NCBI GenBank assembly: GCA_037974665.1
Contig: CM075783.1
Span: 18,570,762-18,634,761, forward strand
Reading direction: 5' to 3'
Length of the DNA: 64,000 nucleotides
DNA from: Ehretia macrophylla
Taxonomy: Eukaryota; Streptophyta; Magnoliopsida; Boraginales; Ehretiaceae
Shown here: piece by piece, positions 22,323 to 33,813 of the stretch
How the letters are laid out: each line of letters begins with the position of its first letter
Numbering within the stretch: the stretch's first letter is position 1
Notes under the pieces: generated by a model
Told to the model about the DNA's origin: nothing
What the model saw: the letters and a program-made list of their open reading frames with translations, nothing else
Database searches by the model: none
Made by a program: the position numbers and the translations under genes

Positions 22323-23169
22323 TTTGATTCTTACTATATTTCATACTTCTTTCATAATGTAATTTTTTACTTCTTACACTACCTCAAAATGCAGTAGTAT
22401 GACCAACTAAGTTGTCATTATACATGTCAAATATATGCATAGCAGGTCGAACCAAAATTATAGGCTACTTAAATTAGCTCAGACATATTGTTCCATAAAG
22501 CACTTATTTTCTCCAAGTGTTTTATCAAACACCCTGAGTGCATATGATGAGGGTCATGTATTTGTATAAGTTTTTCCATGCAAGTTGCACATCAACATTT
22601 TATCAAACATCTTCGACACATAACATAAGAGATATATAATTTGTGTCTAAGTTTCCTGGTGCCAAGTTCACCTTGACATTTTGTCGAACACCTTAGGTAC
22701 ATCTCATGAAAAGCCTCTTGTTCAAAAAATATTTAGCATGGGCATTCAAGTCAGAAGTTCTACTGTGTCCACATGTTTTCGGATTTAGGACGTGCATCCA
22801 CCTTTAAAATGAACAATGCACTGATTAGAATATTGTACTTTTTATCCATGCTTGTGAGTTGTGCTACGTGGACTTTTGAATATGCTCTTATGTGGTCTTT
22901 AACTAGGTTTCATAATTCTTGAAACATTGATTTAAAGATATGCATATTTGGCTAAGAGTCTACGATACACAGGACTAGGATATGGTAAACATATAATTAA
23001 CTATGATAGCATAAAAATTATCGTGAGCTGCAATGCATTGTCAAGAATGCACATAAAAATGGAAGCACTAAAATGCCAAGCGATAGATTGATAGCAATTA
23101 CCACGACATGAGTATTAAAGTTATTCATCTTACTCGTGTTGATGGTGGTTTCTCAGTGGGTCAATTTTT

Positions 23170-23191
23170 CATTCCCACAGACGGCGCCAAA
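23170..23191 (-). other. Primer-binding site of the LARD-like element
   Basis: Minus strand TTTGGCGCCGTCTGTGGGA directly after the LTR end GCATTAACA. It differs from the Tat element's site at one base over the first 19. Confidence 0.85.
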
Positions 23192-24265
23192 TGTTAATGC
23201 AAAAATTTGCAGCCTCGAACTCCTTCCGGGGCTGGACAAATTCCCTTATCCAAATAATATTTTGTATGCTTTGTTAACCTTGCAGCCTTCGTAAATCCGA
23301 GGCAGACTATTAACGGGGCTGATAGCAAACCTTACCCAGGGCTACAGCTCCGGTCCTCCGTTTTTAACGGGGGCTTGATGGTCAGGGCTGGCATGTCTGC
23401 CCTGCTTTTCATCCTGGTCTTAGGGGTTTACCCCCTCCTGCTAAGTGCTCTGTTAGGTCCTTGCTTGTTACCATGTCAACGAGGGTTGTATCAAATTTGT
23501 ACATCAGGTCCCGTTGTCTTGGAGCTCCGAGGTCTGACCTTCTGTTCTCAGGGCTCGATGTCCCGGGCTGATCTGTCTGGCGGGGCTGGATGAGCCCCGT
23601 CAGCCTGTGTTGTAGGGACTATGGGGGCTGGAATCTACTGCTTGAGGCTTTATCAGCTTATTTCCTGCAAAACAAGGATCCCTGGGAGGTATCCGGGGGC
23701 CCCCCTCCGACACTCAAGTCAATTATGGGAGTAAAAGATTGCTAAGAGCATTAAAGTATTGTGTGAGAGCAAAAGAGTTGTTTATGAGCAATTAATAGAG
23801 AGCTTGTAAGCGTTAGAATGAGATACCTGTAGTTTTAATGTCTACCTGTATATATAGTTGTTGAAATATGGAGTTGTAAGATAGGATAAACATAAATCTC
23901 ACGATATTAGGTTTAAGGAGATAATATCAAAGGAGATAAGACAAATCTCTTATCTTTAGGCTCAAGGGGATAATATCCATATCCCTTATCTTCAAGAATC
24001 CAGCAAAATTATGTACTTATCCTTATCTCAAAACTCTCTTGTTTTTCGTCTATTGCCCAATACTCCCAATGAGCTCAGGTCAGGACGTCGACGGGGCTAC
24101 CCTTGTGAGCCCAAGTCCAAACGTTGATGGGGTTTTCCCAGCTCCATAGGCCGAATCTTTCCGTCTACTGCCTTGTACCCCTTATGAGCCCAGGTCCGAA
24201 CAGTGGCACAACTACCCCAACTCTGTAGACTGGATATTTTCGAGGCTCAAGATCCACCCCTATCA
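23192..24265 (-). repeat. 5' LTR of the LARD-like element
   Basis: Plus strand TGTTAATGC...CCCCTATCA, 1,074 bp. Differs from the left LTR by scattered substitutions and a few indels (for example near 23310, missing a short segment). Confidence 0.9.
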
Positions 24266-24400
24266 AATAGTAATAATAAAAAATAAATAAATAAATAATA
24301 AAAGTAGTAGTAATAATAATAAAAATAATAACAATAATAATAATAACAATAAATAATAATATTGATTAAAATAATAATAATAATAATATATTATAATAAT
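24266..24400. repeat. AAT/ATT microsatellite (right part of the split island)
   Basis: AATAG duplication followed by AAT and AAAT runs, continuous in texture with 17559-17591. Confidence 0.9.
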
Positions 24401-26690
24401 AAAAGGGCAATCTTGACATATATACAAGGCATTCCCATTAACTACTCTTCATTCCTAGAGTATACCAAGCGTGTTATTGTCATTGTCAAGTTCATTTCAT
24501 TGTCAATTTCATTTCATTCTTTGGTCCATTGTATTCATGTTCAAATTCATTCCAATATATTAATCGCTATCTATGTGTAATATGAACATTCATGACTCTT
24601 TGTGATCCTTGATTCATCATTGTTATAGAAAGCCCTGAGAATTTGATGACAAATAGGTCTTAATATCCATTTATAGAACTCAACTATTGACTCTAAGCTT
24701 ATGATATCGAGTGTTGAACTTATACAAGTTTATTAATAGCTTATTATTCTCCTTACTCTTTAGTTCACTATGTGAAACTCCTGATAAATCTCTCCCTAGA
24801 TCAACCATGCACCTTAGGTACTACCATGTCTGGTCCAGTAACTCTTTCCTATGCACCCCAGATCAATCATACACTTTAGTTATTACCATGCTAGCTCTAG
24901 TAGCTCTTCCTCGTGCACCCAGATCAACCAAACCTTGTTCTATCGTGTTACTATAACCTCATAAAACTTTAAAAAATGAGCCTTAACACTCATGTGTAGA
25001 ACTCGACTATTGACCCAAAAACTTAATCTATTGAATCTTGAATCTACACATTTTTATTAATAGCTAATTATTCTCTTAATTTTTTCATGTTAGAGAAATC
25101 TTTTTCTTTATTTTTTAATTTATCATGTAAAACTCCTAACAATTATCTTAAAATTTATCTGATTGCTGGGTAAGTTGAAACACCAAGCTTTAGATTATGC
25201 AAATTTTCCATGCTCAAAATTTTACCTCAATTTTTTAGCCTCCATGTCACCAAAGGAAAAAGAACAAAAAAAAAAAAAGAACAAAAAGATTATCGAATAA
25301 CCTGCTTTAGCATTCCTCCAACCAAAAGAGAAAAAACAAAAAAACAAAAAAAAGAAGAGATCCACTCTTCTTTCCCACTTTTCTTATCCTTAAGGAATTG
25401 CGAGAAATGATAACATGAAAGCTGCATGTCGAAATGACTGAACATTAGTGAAGAAGAAGATAACGAGCAATGAAGAGGAAGAAGATGAAGAAGTTTCTTT
25501 GCAATGCTACAACTGTCTTATATAGACTAAGCAAGACTATGCAAGGAATGAACAAAGAAATGAAAACAGGGGGAAAAAAATGTTGGCCGATAAAAGGAAA
25601 AAAATTTAAAGGGAAGCTAAACAGAATTCCGTAGGTGTCGATTGAGAAAATCTAAATTGACTATGTTGATGATTGCTTGTAACTCAATTAGGAATTAGCT
25701 TACTGCTGACGATGAAGCATCAGAAAATCCAGAAAATGACGGTTTCTGCTTACCCATCCTCAGTATGATTACAAAAGCATCAGCGGAGCAACTATCTCCA
25801 CCACTACCTTTCCACTTGCAAAAAGAAATCCTCGATATGGCCCTTGCCTTCATAAGACAAGCCAATAATAGTTTGCCATGTAAGCATTGTAATCTAAGAT
25901 GTTGATAGGCTTAACTTGTTTTGATTGAGCAAACACCATCACCATGGGCATGTGAAGTCTTCAATGTGGGAAATCATGCAGAACAGACTAGAGGAAATTT
26001 AAGATTAAGTGGTAAACGCTAATTATAGTCAATTATTTTTCCACATAATCCCATCAAGTTATACATGCTAGTATTTTAGAATTGAGTAATAATTCGGTGG
26101 TAAGAGCTATTATCTTAAACTTGGGAAGTCCAGAATTCAATTCTCGAGTGATTATTATGATCTATGTTATAAGTATCAAATTATGGTGCATGTGTATTAT
26201 ATTGTATATAAATTAATAATATTTGTAGATAAACTGAAATTTTATATAAGTTAGTTAAAGAATTGTACTCAAATAAAAATTGAATATTTATTTTGAATAA
26301 ATTACTCGTATATAATTTTGAACTAACTATATTTAGTGATCAATTTATTAGCTCAGTTGTCTAAATAATTATATATTTTTTCGTTGTCTAAATTTATAGC
26401 AACGTAAAACTTGTCTAATTCGTTAGAAATCACTAGTTGCGTATAAAAAATTTCACATATCTATTTGAAATTCATATAATGGATTGTTGATTAGTCTAAC
26501 GCAAGCGAGCGGATTTTATTTCGCTGGCAAAGCTCAAATTTTTTGTAGTGACTGATTAATATAATTTAATAGTAAATTCGAAACCAAAACTTGATGGGTT
26601 TAAGTTCATGATTTTTCAAATCATTTATTACATGCATTACAGATTCAAACATTCATTTACTAATTGGACTCTATGCTCTTCCTAAATGGA
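24401..26690. other. Intergenic, no gene recognised
   Basis: Low-coding AT-rich sequence. A 42-bp segment at 24576-24617 recurs inverted at 35604-35645. Diverged direct repeats around GCACCCCAGATCAA lie at 24790-24930 and A-rich tracts at 25260-25350. A minus-strand TATA-like box (TATATAAG) at about 25518-25525 is followed by a CT-rich leader-like stretch, but no gene model could be built from it. At about 26090-26150, CGGTGGTAAGAGC and a weak box-B-like AATTCAATTC look like a decayed tRNA-derived SINE head. This is tentative. Confidence 0.4.
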
Positions 26691-26694
26691 CTTC

Positions 26695-29600
26695 TTAGGA
26701 CTGACAAATCTTCCAAACACAGCGTTGGCAGAGGTTAAAGTAGCAAGGTTCGCATTCAAAGGCCGTTCGTCCTTCCAAATCTTTACCGCATTTGTCACAA
26801 CAGAATTCATATTTAACTTTCCTCACAAACGTGAGAGGATGTGGGTGATACTCAATTTGAAGTTTGCCCCCAAACTTCATTTTACGATTATTGCCAAGTC
26901 TAGGAATGCATTCAAGATTAAAGGAATTGTCGCATTCCCGACAATGATATAGCCAGTACTTGGGATGAATTTCTTTTTCACAAATGTCACAAATAAATTC
27001 ATCAGGATGATAATAGAAAGGAGGAAAGCTCAGTGTGAGAGGGTGTTTATCCCATCTATGTCTGACAGTCTGAGGGCATGTCGCGCAATCCATTGCCAAA
27101 TTGTACTGATTGGAAGTCTTGTTGCTACTAAAGGAGAAAACAACAAATTGTGAAGATTGCAAGTCTTGCAACTAAAGAAGACATCCCGATGGCCGGAATT
27201 ACAGGCGTTGCAAAAGTTATAGGAATATTCACCTCGAAAAAGGAAGTGGTGGTGAGCTTCATGCTTAATTGCAGGAGGAAAAAGAGCACAATTGATGTCA
27301 AGCGATAAGTCACACTCCTTGCACTCATAGAAGAATCCGTTACATTTCCAGCGACAGCAACTACACAAAGTAGAACCAAAAAACTCCTGGGGGCAATGAT
27401 TGAGGGAGAGTTGATGCTGGGGATGATAGGAAGATGAGAGATTATTTGGTAGCTGATCAGCGCAATGCAAATGGATGAAGTAGCTGCACTGAGCACAACC
27501 ATAACATGAACCTGAAATGGGTTCAATGCAAGCACTGCACACTGTTTCCTGATCATCGTCATCCATTTCGCTGTAGTCATCTTGGATATTGGTGAGAATC
27601 AAAGGGTGGTCATGACTGAAGTGATTAATTTCTTTTGAATGTTCAATCAGTACTGGGAGGCTTTTTTCCTCCAAGAAATGTCGAATCAGTTGTGCAGATA
27701 AGACCTCTGCGGGCAAGCTGATCCAATTTGGTGGGATCTCAGCAGCACTAGGAAGATAAACAATGTCATGTCATGTCATTATCTGATAGAACATTAGCAA
27801 AAGGAGGAAAACAACAAATAAAAGAAAGAAGGAAATAGTGGGTAAATTTTTTTTTTGAGCTAGTTAAATATTAAATAAATGAGTAATATTTGATATCAAT
27901 CATTTATCTTTTTCTTGTATCGTAAAAATTTATATATTGAATATCAAATCTTTTATGTATATAATAAAAATTCTATTATATAAAGAAGGGTAATAAGGTG
28001 AAAGAGTGATATATATAGTGGAGGTGAAGGGATGATATATTGCTCTAACTAAATTGTGTTCTAAGGCTCATTCGAACTCGTGTGTGTGTGCAGCACCTAA
28101 CTACTATCAAACTAAATCTTTGCAGTTAAGCCGAATGATTAATTATTCTTAAACCACTGTTAGTAATTAATGGGCTAAGCAAAAGAGAGGAGAGAATACT
28201 GACGTGTTAGCCTCTTGGGAGTAGGATGTCATGCACTTGATATGGACAAAATATCTGCAAGGACCACAATAATATACCCAATAATTTGGACGTAGATTTT
28301 CCCAACAAATATCACACTTTAGTCCATAACCTCGGTATTGTTCTGGAAAACAATAAGCTACGTCGAGAGGATGAGGGTGGCACTTTTGCGACAATTTGCT
28401 TTGCAGTGATCCACAACTCTTGTGGATCCAAAACGAGCATACAGTGCAATCATATGACCCATCTTTCTTTTCTGTGCCACAAGCATCACATTTAAACAAG
28501 GCACTTCTTAATTGGAGTTTTATGGGGTGCTGATGGCTTGGATGTTTAATAATTGTGCCATGTAATTGAGCACATAAAACATCCAAATAAAACTCACACT
28601 AGAAACAGCAATAGGCGAAACCACTCCAGCAGGATCTGTCACAGATATTACATGTTGACCCATCAGGCGACTTGGCACAGAGTTGAAGTGGATGATGATG
28701 ACAAGCTGAATGCATTGGATGCATAATCTTGGATTGTAGTTCACCGCAGGATTTGTGGACGAAGACTTCACATTCGCTGCAAAAATATGTTGACGACCCT
28801 GAGACTATTGATTGTTCACAAACGCCGCAACACACAACTTTCTCGCCGCTCGTATCTTCTTGCTGCAATTCCTTGAGGATAAGTTGATGGTTCCCATCGA
28901 TGGTGTATTTAGATGTTATCTCTAATTTAGCACATAAAACATCCACAGTAAAATCACATTCGGAACAACGATAGGTGAAACCATTGCTGGATCTTTCACA
29001 GATATCACATCTGGGCATTCCTGCCCCATAAGCTGGTTTGGCAAAGAGCAAAAGTAGATGTTCATAATGCATTGGATGCGTAAACTCTAATGGTAGCTCT
29101 GCGCAAGATTTGTGGAGGAAGACTTCACATATGCTGCAAAAATATGTTGACGACCCTGAGACTATTAATTGTTCACAAACGTAACACATGACAACTTTCT
29201 CGCTGCTCATATCTTCTTGTTGCAATTCCTTTTGGATAAGTGGATGCTTCCCATCGATTGGGTGTTTAAATGTTGTCTCTAATTTAGCACATAAAACATC
29301 CACATCAAAATCACACTTGGAACATTGATAGGTGAAACCATTGCAGGATCCGTCACAGATATAACATCTGGACCTTCCTGCCCCATTAGCTGGCTTGACA
29401 AAGAGTACAAGTGGATGTTCATAATGCATTGGATGCGTAAACTCTAATGGTAGCTCTGCGCAAGATTTGTGGAGGAAGACTTCACATATGCTGCAAAAAT
29501 ATGTTGACGACCCTGAGACTATTAATTGTTCACAACCGCAACACACAACTTTCTCGTTGCTCATATCTTCTTGTTGCAATTCCTTGAGGATAAGTGGATG

Positions 29601-29969
29601 CTTCCCATCGATAGTGTGTTTTAATATCTCCGATTGTGCACAAAAAACATCCACATCAAAATCACACTTGGAACAATGATAGGTGAAACCACTCCAGGAT
29701 CTAGAACAGATATCACATAAGCAGCTTCCTCCCACATAAGCCGGCTTAACCAAGAGTACAAGTGGATGTTGAGAATGCCTTGGATGCGTAATCTCCAAAG
29801 GCAACTCTGCGCAGGATTTGTGGAGGAAGACTGCACATGTGCTACAACAATACGTAGACCCTGATATTGGGTTTTTACAACCAGAACAAACAACTTTCTT
29901 GTTGTCTTCTTCTTGCAATTCCTTGAGAATAAGCGGATGCACCTCGTGGCTAAAATGATTGATCTCCAT
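26695..29969 (-). pseudogene. DC1 (cysteine/histidine-rich C1) repeat protein gene, two exons, disrupted
   Basis: Plant DC1 proteins carry tandem zinc-binding modules (H...C..C...Y.C..C.F.LH..C). Their roles are mostly unknown, with some links to stress and defence. Exon 1 (29969-28204) starts MEINHFSHEVHPLIL and has four near-repeats of about 118 residues, each with two DC1 modules, then two more. Exon 2 (27747-26695) opens with AAEIPPNWISLP and EINHFSHDHPLIL and has about five modules, ending VWKICQS. The intron (28203-27748, GTCAGT...CCTAG) joins the frames exactly. Two lesions: TAG at 28601-28599 where GFAYCCF.CEFYLDVLCA should continue, and a 47-bp tandem duplication (27097-27143 against 27144 onward) that shifts frame. 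Without the extra 47 bp the product would be about 923 residues. If these are sequencing errors the gene may work. Confidence 0.85.
27748..28203 (-). other. Intron of the DC1 gene
   Basis: Donor AACAC/GTCAGT and acceptor TTCCTAG/TGCTGC on the minus strand, 456 nt. Splicing makes ACT (Thr) across the junction and keeps the DC1 frame open. Confidence 0.65.
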
Positions 29970-30250
29970 CTCTCTTTCTCTCTTTCTTTTTCACTCTTTT
30001 ACTGTCTCACAACTCAAAAACTGGGAATGCAAGATTTTGAGAGCGATGACCCAAATAAATAGATGAAACCCAAATACAAAATATCGGTGAGAATAACTTT
30101 CCTTTTGCATCAAGTGATGCCATATTGTTACTTTTTTCGTTAACACCGTTGATGAGAATCCTTCCTTTTCGTGTTGACAAAGGGATTCCAAGTAGCAAGA
30201 CACCATCCTTTACGCTTCAGCATGCAGACGCCCATAACCGAGTTGATATC
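29970..30250 (-). promoter_or_regulatory. Leader and promoter region of the DC1 gene (copy B)
   Basis: A CT-rich leader of about 40 bp directly before the ATG, then blocks shared with copies A (1-370), C (30580-30760) and D (32460-32890). No perfect TATA box. The minus-strand CTATTTATTTGG at about 30050-30063 is the nearest candidate. Confidence 0.55.
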
Positions 30251-32459
30251 TGTAATTCTTTCCTTCATACTAAAATAATAAATTTTTCTATTTCTCTTTT
30301 ACTCTTTTTGACGTGTCATTCTAGCATATACATGAGAGTAATAAATAAGAGAGAAAAATTATCTGTTTTAACATCCATATATTAAAAAGAAAACAAAAAT
30401 GTTGGGTGTGTTTGATCCTGTTTTTATAGTCTATAAGCACATTTTGAATTTATATTGATTTTTCAAAAGCGTTTTTGGCAGGTCAGACCTATATTTTTGG
30501 ATCCCAAAGATAAGAAAATTACTCTCAATTTTTATTTATCATTTATTATCTAAAAATACCAACTTATTTTTATCTAACTCCTATGAAAGCCAAACACAAA
30601 ATATCAGTGAGAATAACTTCCCTTTTGCACCAAGTGATGCTATGTTACTTTTTCACGAGAATTCTTACTTTTACTTTTTCGCCCCAAAAGCTAGAAGAAT
30701 CGGGGTAAGAGACAAGAATGGCATCATCTTTGAGGTCAATAAATAGAAAATGTGTACTTGCATGCTGCAGTTGCCGCATAGATGCCAACTGCCAAGTAAT
30801 AGGTGAGATTTTGGTGGTGCAATTACTGTCGGTGATATATAGGCTAACATTAATGTATTTTACTTTTTTTTTTTGGGTTAATTTTAATTCGCTAAAATTG
30901 GCAATACTAATTACCTTTTATATTTTTCCTCAATTACATTCATCGTAACAAGAATCTAATTGTTATGGGCATAGTAAAATAATAAATTTTCTTTTTTCTC
31001 TTTTTTTCTTTTCAATGTATCAATCAAGCATATTATCGACCTCATCTAATAGGACAAGGCTTAGTTTGATTTGGTTTGATTTTCTCTTTTCAACATGTCA
31101 ATCGAGCATATATGTGACAGTAATAAATAAGTGATAAAAAGAAAATGATATCTAACATTTCTTTTATTATTCGATCACTGGGTTAATTTTAGTTTGTTAA
31201 GATCCATGACACTAATTTATCCCATCTTTTTAGTGTTTTATTATTTCTCTCACAGGCTATTATAAGAACGCAATTATATTGACTATCTTTGTAATAAGAG
31301 GCATTGCAATAATTGGAATTCCTTTGTTTGGATCACCGACAATACACCTAGTACATCTTCATTACTTGGCTTACGTGCCTTGATTGTCGTGCAACAAGAT
31401 ATCGACTCTTTTGTTGGGGCAACACGACCAAGCTCACTATATTTGTCACCAAGGCCTAAAGACCAAAGATCATCTTTTTTTCTAATACAGCTTCACAAAA
31501 AGAATATAGAAGGGAAAGTTTATTCTCATTGATGTCCCTATATTTACTTTTAATGAGATTATTAATCTTGTTCCTATCCTTGCAGGTAGAGAAAACATCA
31601 AGGAGTACATAATTTGCTTAATTTTTTGACATTGATGAGCTATTTAAAGTTATCTCTTGCTTTTTAAAGAAAAACTAATCTCCATTGAAGAAAAACATTT
31701 TAAATAATAGGATAATCTCTTTTATGAAGACTGATAACAAATAAATATCCTAAAATAGAAAACGAAAAGCAATAATAGTGCTATAAAAGATTTATCAATT
31801 TTATTGTTTAATGGTTCGAAGGAGGGCTTGGAATCATTTTTATCTTCGACCCAACTCTGTGTTACAAGGTGATTAAGACCCAATTGGACAGGGAATAATG
31901 CTTCTATGAAAAAAAACCAAAACATTTAATTAGCATCTCCTTTTACTTTTTTGGATTAAAGGGAGGCCTAGCAAATATTTAACATAACTACAACAGTTAA
32001 TATAGCCACATAAGACTATTCTACAACAGTTTTCAGGGATGTTGGATCCTTTTATCTCTATGAAGAGGGCTTGGTACGACATCCATGGTCATACTTCCAT
32101 GGCATTGGATTAAGGCATAATTAGCTAGTCAATCAGCATATTTGTTTGTCTCGTGATAGATGTGCCTCAAACAATGGCCCCAATTTTATTATAGTATTCT
32201 TTTACAATCCTTATCGTGTCTTTTAAAGGGCTGTTTGAGGGTGGAGTACTCTAACCTTGTTCGAGAATATGTAGTTGCTATACTTACCTTAGCCCATACA
32301 TGATCAAGTGATGCATTTCTTATAAGGAATTGTTATATTTTAAAGGGCTATTTTGAATTTATATTGATTTTAGAAGTATTTTTGGCAGTTCTAACCTATA
32401 CTTTTTGGGACCACAAATATAATAAAATTACTCTCAATTTTTAAACACGGGAAAAATCA
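30251..32459. other. Intergenic DNA built of partial duplications of the DC1 upstream region
   Basis: 30580-30760 repeats part of the DC1 upstream block (GCCAAACACAAAATATCAGTG, CCAAGTGATGC). A stretch at 30268-30360 (AATAATAAATTTT, TTTTTGACGTGTCA, CATATACATGAGAGTAATAAATAAG) recurs at about 30973-31030 and 31085-31130. A segment at 30430-30535 (TTTTGAATTTATATTGATTTT, TTTTTGGCAG, AAAATTACTCTCAATTTTTA) recurs at 32345-32445. No host gene is seen. The frame at 31925-31722 is not recognisable. Confidence 0.55.
32065..32270 (-). pseudogene. Relic of a LINE-type RNase H domain
   Basis: The minus-strand frame contains DCKRIL, then RHIYHETNKYAD, a stop, and LANYAL. This is the familiar HI.RE.N..AD.LA signature of the RNase H domain found in plant non-LTR retrotransposons and related proteins (expected Trp replaced by a stop). 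The rest of the element was not found, so this is a short remnant. Confidence 0.5.
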
Positions 32460-32890
32460 ATTCATTGCACTGCTTCTTATAGCTAAAATGATTGATCTTG
32501 ATCTCTGTTTTTATTCTATTTTCCACTTCCCCTATCGCAATTTATTGACCCTAATTAATAGACGAAAGTCAAATACAGAATGTCAAAGAGAGTAACTTTA
32601 CGTGTCCATCAAATGATGTAGAATAACTTTACGTGTTCTTCAAGTGATGTGAACTCACTTTTTTGTCATTTGTTAATGAGAATCTTTACTTTTCGTGTTG
32701 ACGAAGTGATACTAAATTAAAAGAAACCATCCTTATTTATGCCTCATAATGCTAGTGGTGAATCACTGAGTTAATATTTGGAATTACTGACTCGCTCTGA
32801 GTTAGCTCACCGCTAAAGCTATAAGAATGGGTAAGACACAAGAAGGAAATCATAATAAAGTAGAAACTGTGAAGAATACCAAGTAAAAAG
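32460..32890 (-). pseudogene. Relic of a DC1 gene 5' end with its upstream region (copy D)
   Basis: At 32485-32505 the minus strand still encodes KINHFS, matching the MEINHFS start of the DC1 gene but with the start codon lost. From there to 32890 the sequence follows the DC1 upstream blocks, including GACCCTAATTAATAGA, GTCAAATACAGAATGTC, AAGTGATG and the distal TCATAATAAA segment seen in copy A. No further coding sequence lies to its left, so only the first codons remain. Confidence 0.6.
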
Positions 32891-33813
32891 GCAAGATATT
32901 GTGAATTTGTTAAAGTTATGCTCGGTGATACATAACAATATTAGAAGCTTTACAAAGAGCACAAAACCAACATAAGTCTATTGTAAAAGAAAAAATAACC
33001 TGTTTAAGCTAATATTTCCCTATCCAAGTTTTTCTGGTGTTACATATATACCCATATATTCAGGGTGGTATTTTTATACTTCAAACCAAAATGCATTGTT
33101 TCTATCTTAGGAAGGTCTCCATTGCTGTTTCGCGCCAACAATACTCTTCACTTTAAATAATATAATTTTTTTAATTATATTTTAACTTTTTTTATTTGTT
33201 ATACGTGTCCACATTAGATTTTAAAAATCTATGTTCTTCCAATGATTATTATCACGCTCCAAGTCCAAAACTTCAAACTTGTAATCAAGACTTGGTGCTG
33301 TTAACCCAAGTTAATCTTTATATCCATAACACTCACTTATAAACGATTCAAATACACTATTGTGATATTACATATACGTCCCGTTAAGGATCTGACGTCC
33401 TCGTCGGGGACATACATACTCAAGAACAATCAAGTTGTGCAGATTTTTAGAGGTGACTCTTACGAGTTCAAGAAATAGTTGTGGTCATGCATATATTTCT
33501 GACTCTGTGATGGAGAATAATTGAACATGCTAACCTTAGTAGACACAACTGCCTATTTTGACTTGTATTTTGTATTTGTTTGACTATGATTTTTGGCATT
33601 ATGAATTCTTGGCGTATTAACTTAGTTTTAAATTATCTTTATGACTATGGGCATGAAAATATTATGATTTTTGCATAAACGTCATTGTTTTTGAATATAT
33701 GATGTTTATGAACTCGGGAAAAATGGAACATTAGTCTCGATTGTTTTACCAAAAATCAATTTAACCCCAACTATTTTAAAAAGATGCAAATTAATCTCCA
33801 ATATTTGTAAAAA
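32891..33813. other. Intergenic, no gene seen
   Basis: AT-rich. The 33720-33813 segment (AACATTAGTCTCGATTGTTTTACC...) together with 35150-35215 (AATTAATCCCCACC...AAATGTCTAAATTACC) looks like one older repeat into which the 33814-35140 MITE inserted. Confidence 0.45.

Larger units (their letters stand above)
17592..24265 (-). mobile_element. Non-autonomous large LTR retrotransposon derivative (LARD-like)
   Basis: Two long LTRs (17592-18676 and 23192-24265) flank 4.5 kb, with AATAG duplicated at 17587-17591 and 24266-24270. The primer site is next to the right LTR on the minus strand and a G-rich polypurine tract next to the left LTR, so the element points left. No gag, protease, RT or integrase motif was seen in the interior on either strand. 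Instead it holds T/G-rich unique sequence (18700-20900), two minisatellites and unique AT-rich sequence (22330-23170). It must have been copied by proteins from another element. The shared primer sequence points to a Tat-type helper. Confidence 0.85.

Noticed and set aside
26085..26160. tRNA gene or SINE head (GGTGGTAAGAGC with a later GAATTCAATTC)
   Set aside because: No cloverleaf can be drawn and box B is weak; kept only as a remark on the intergenic region.
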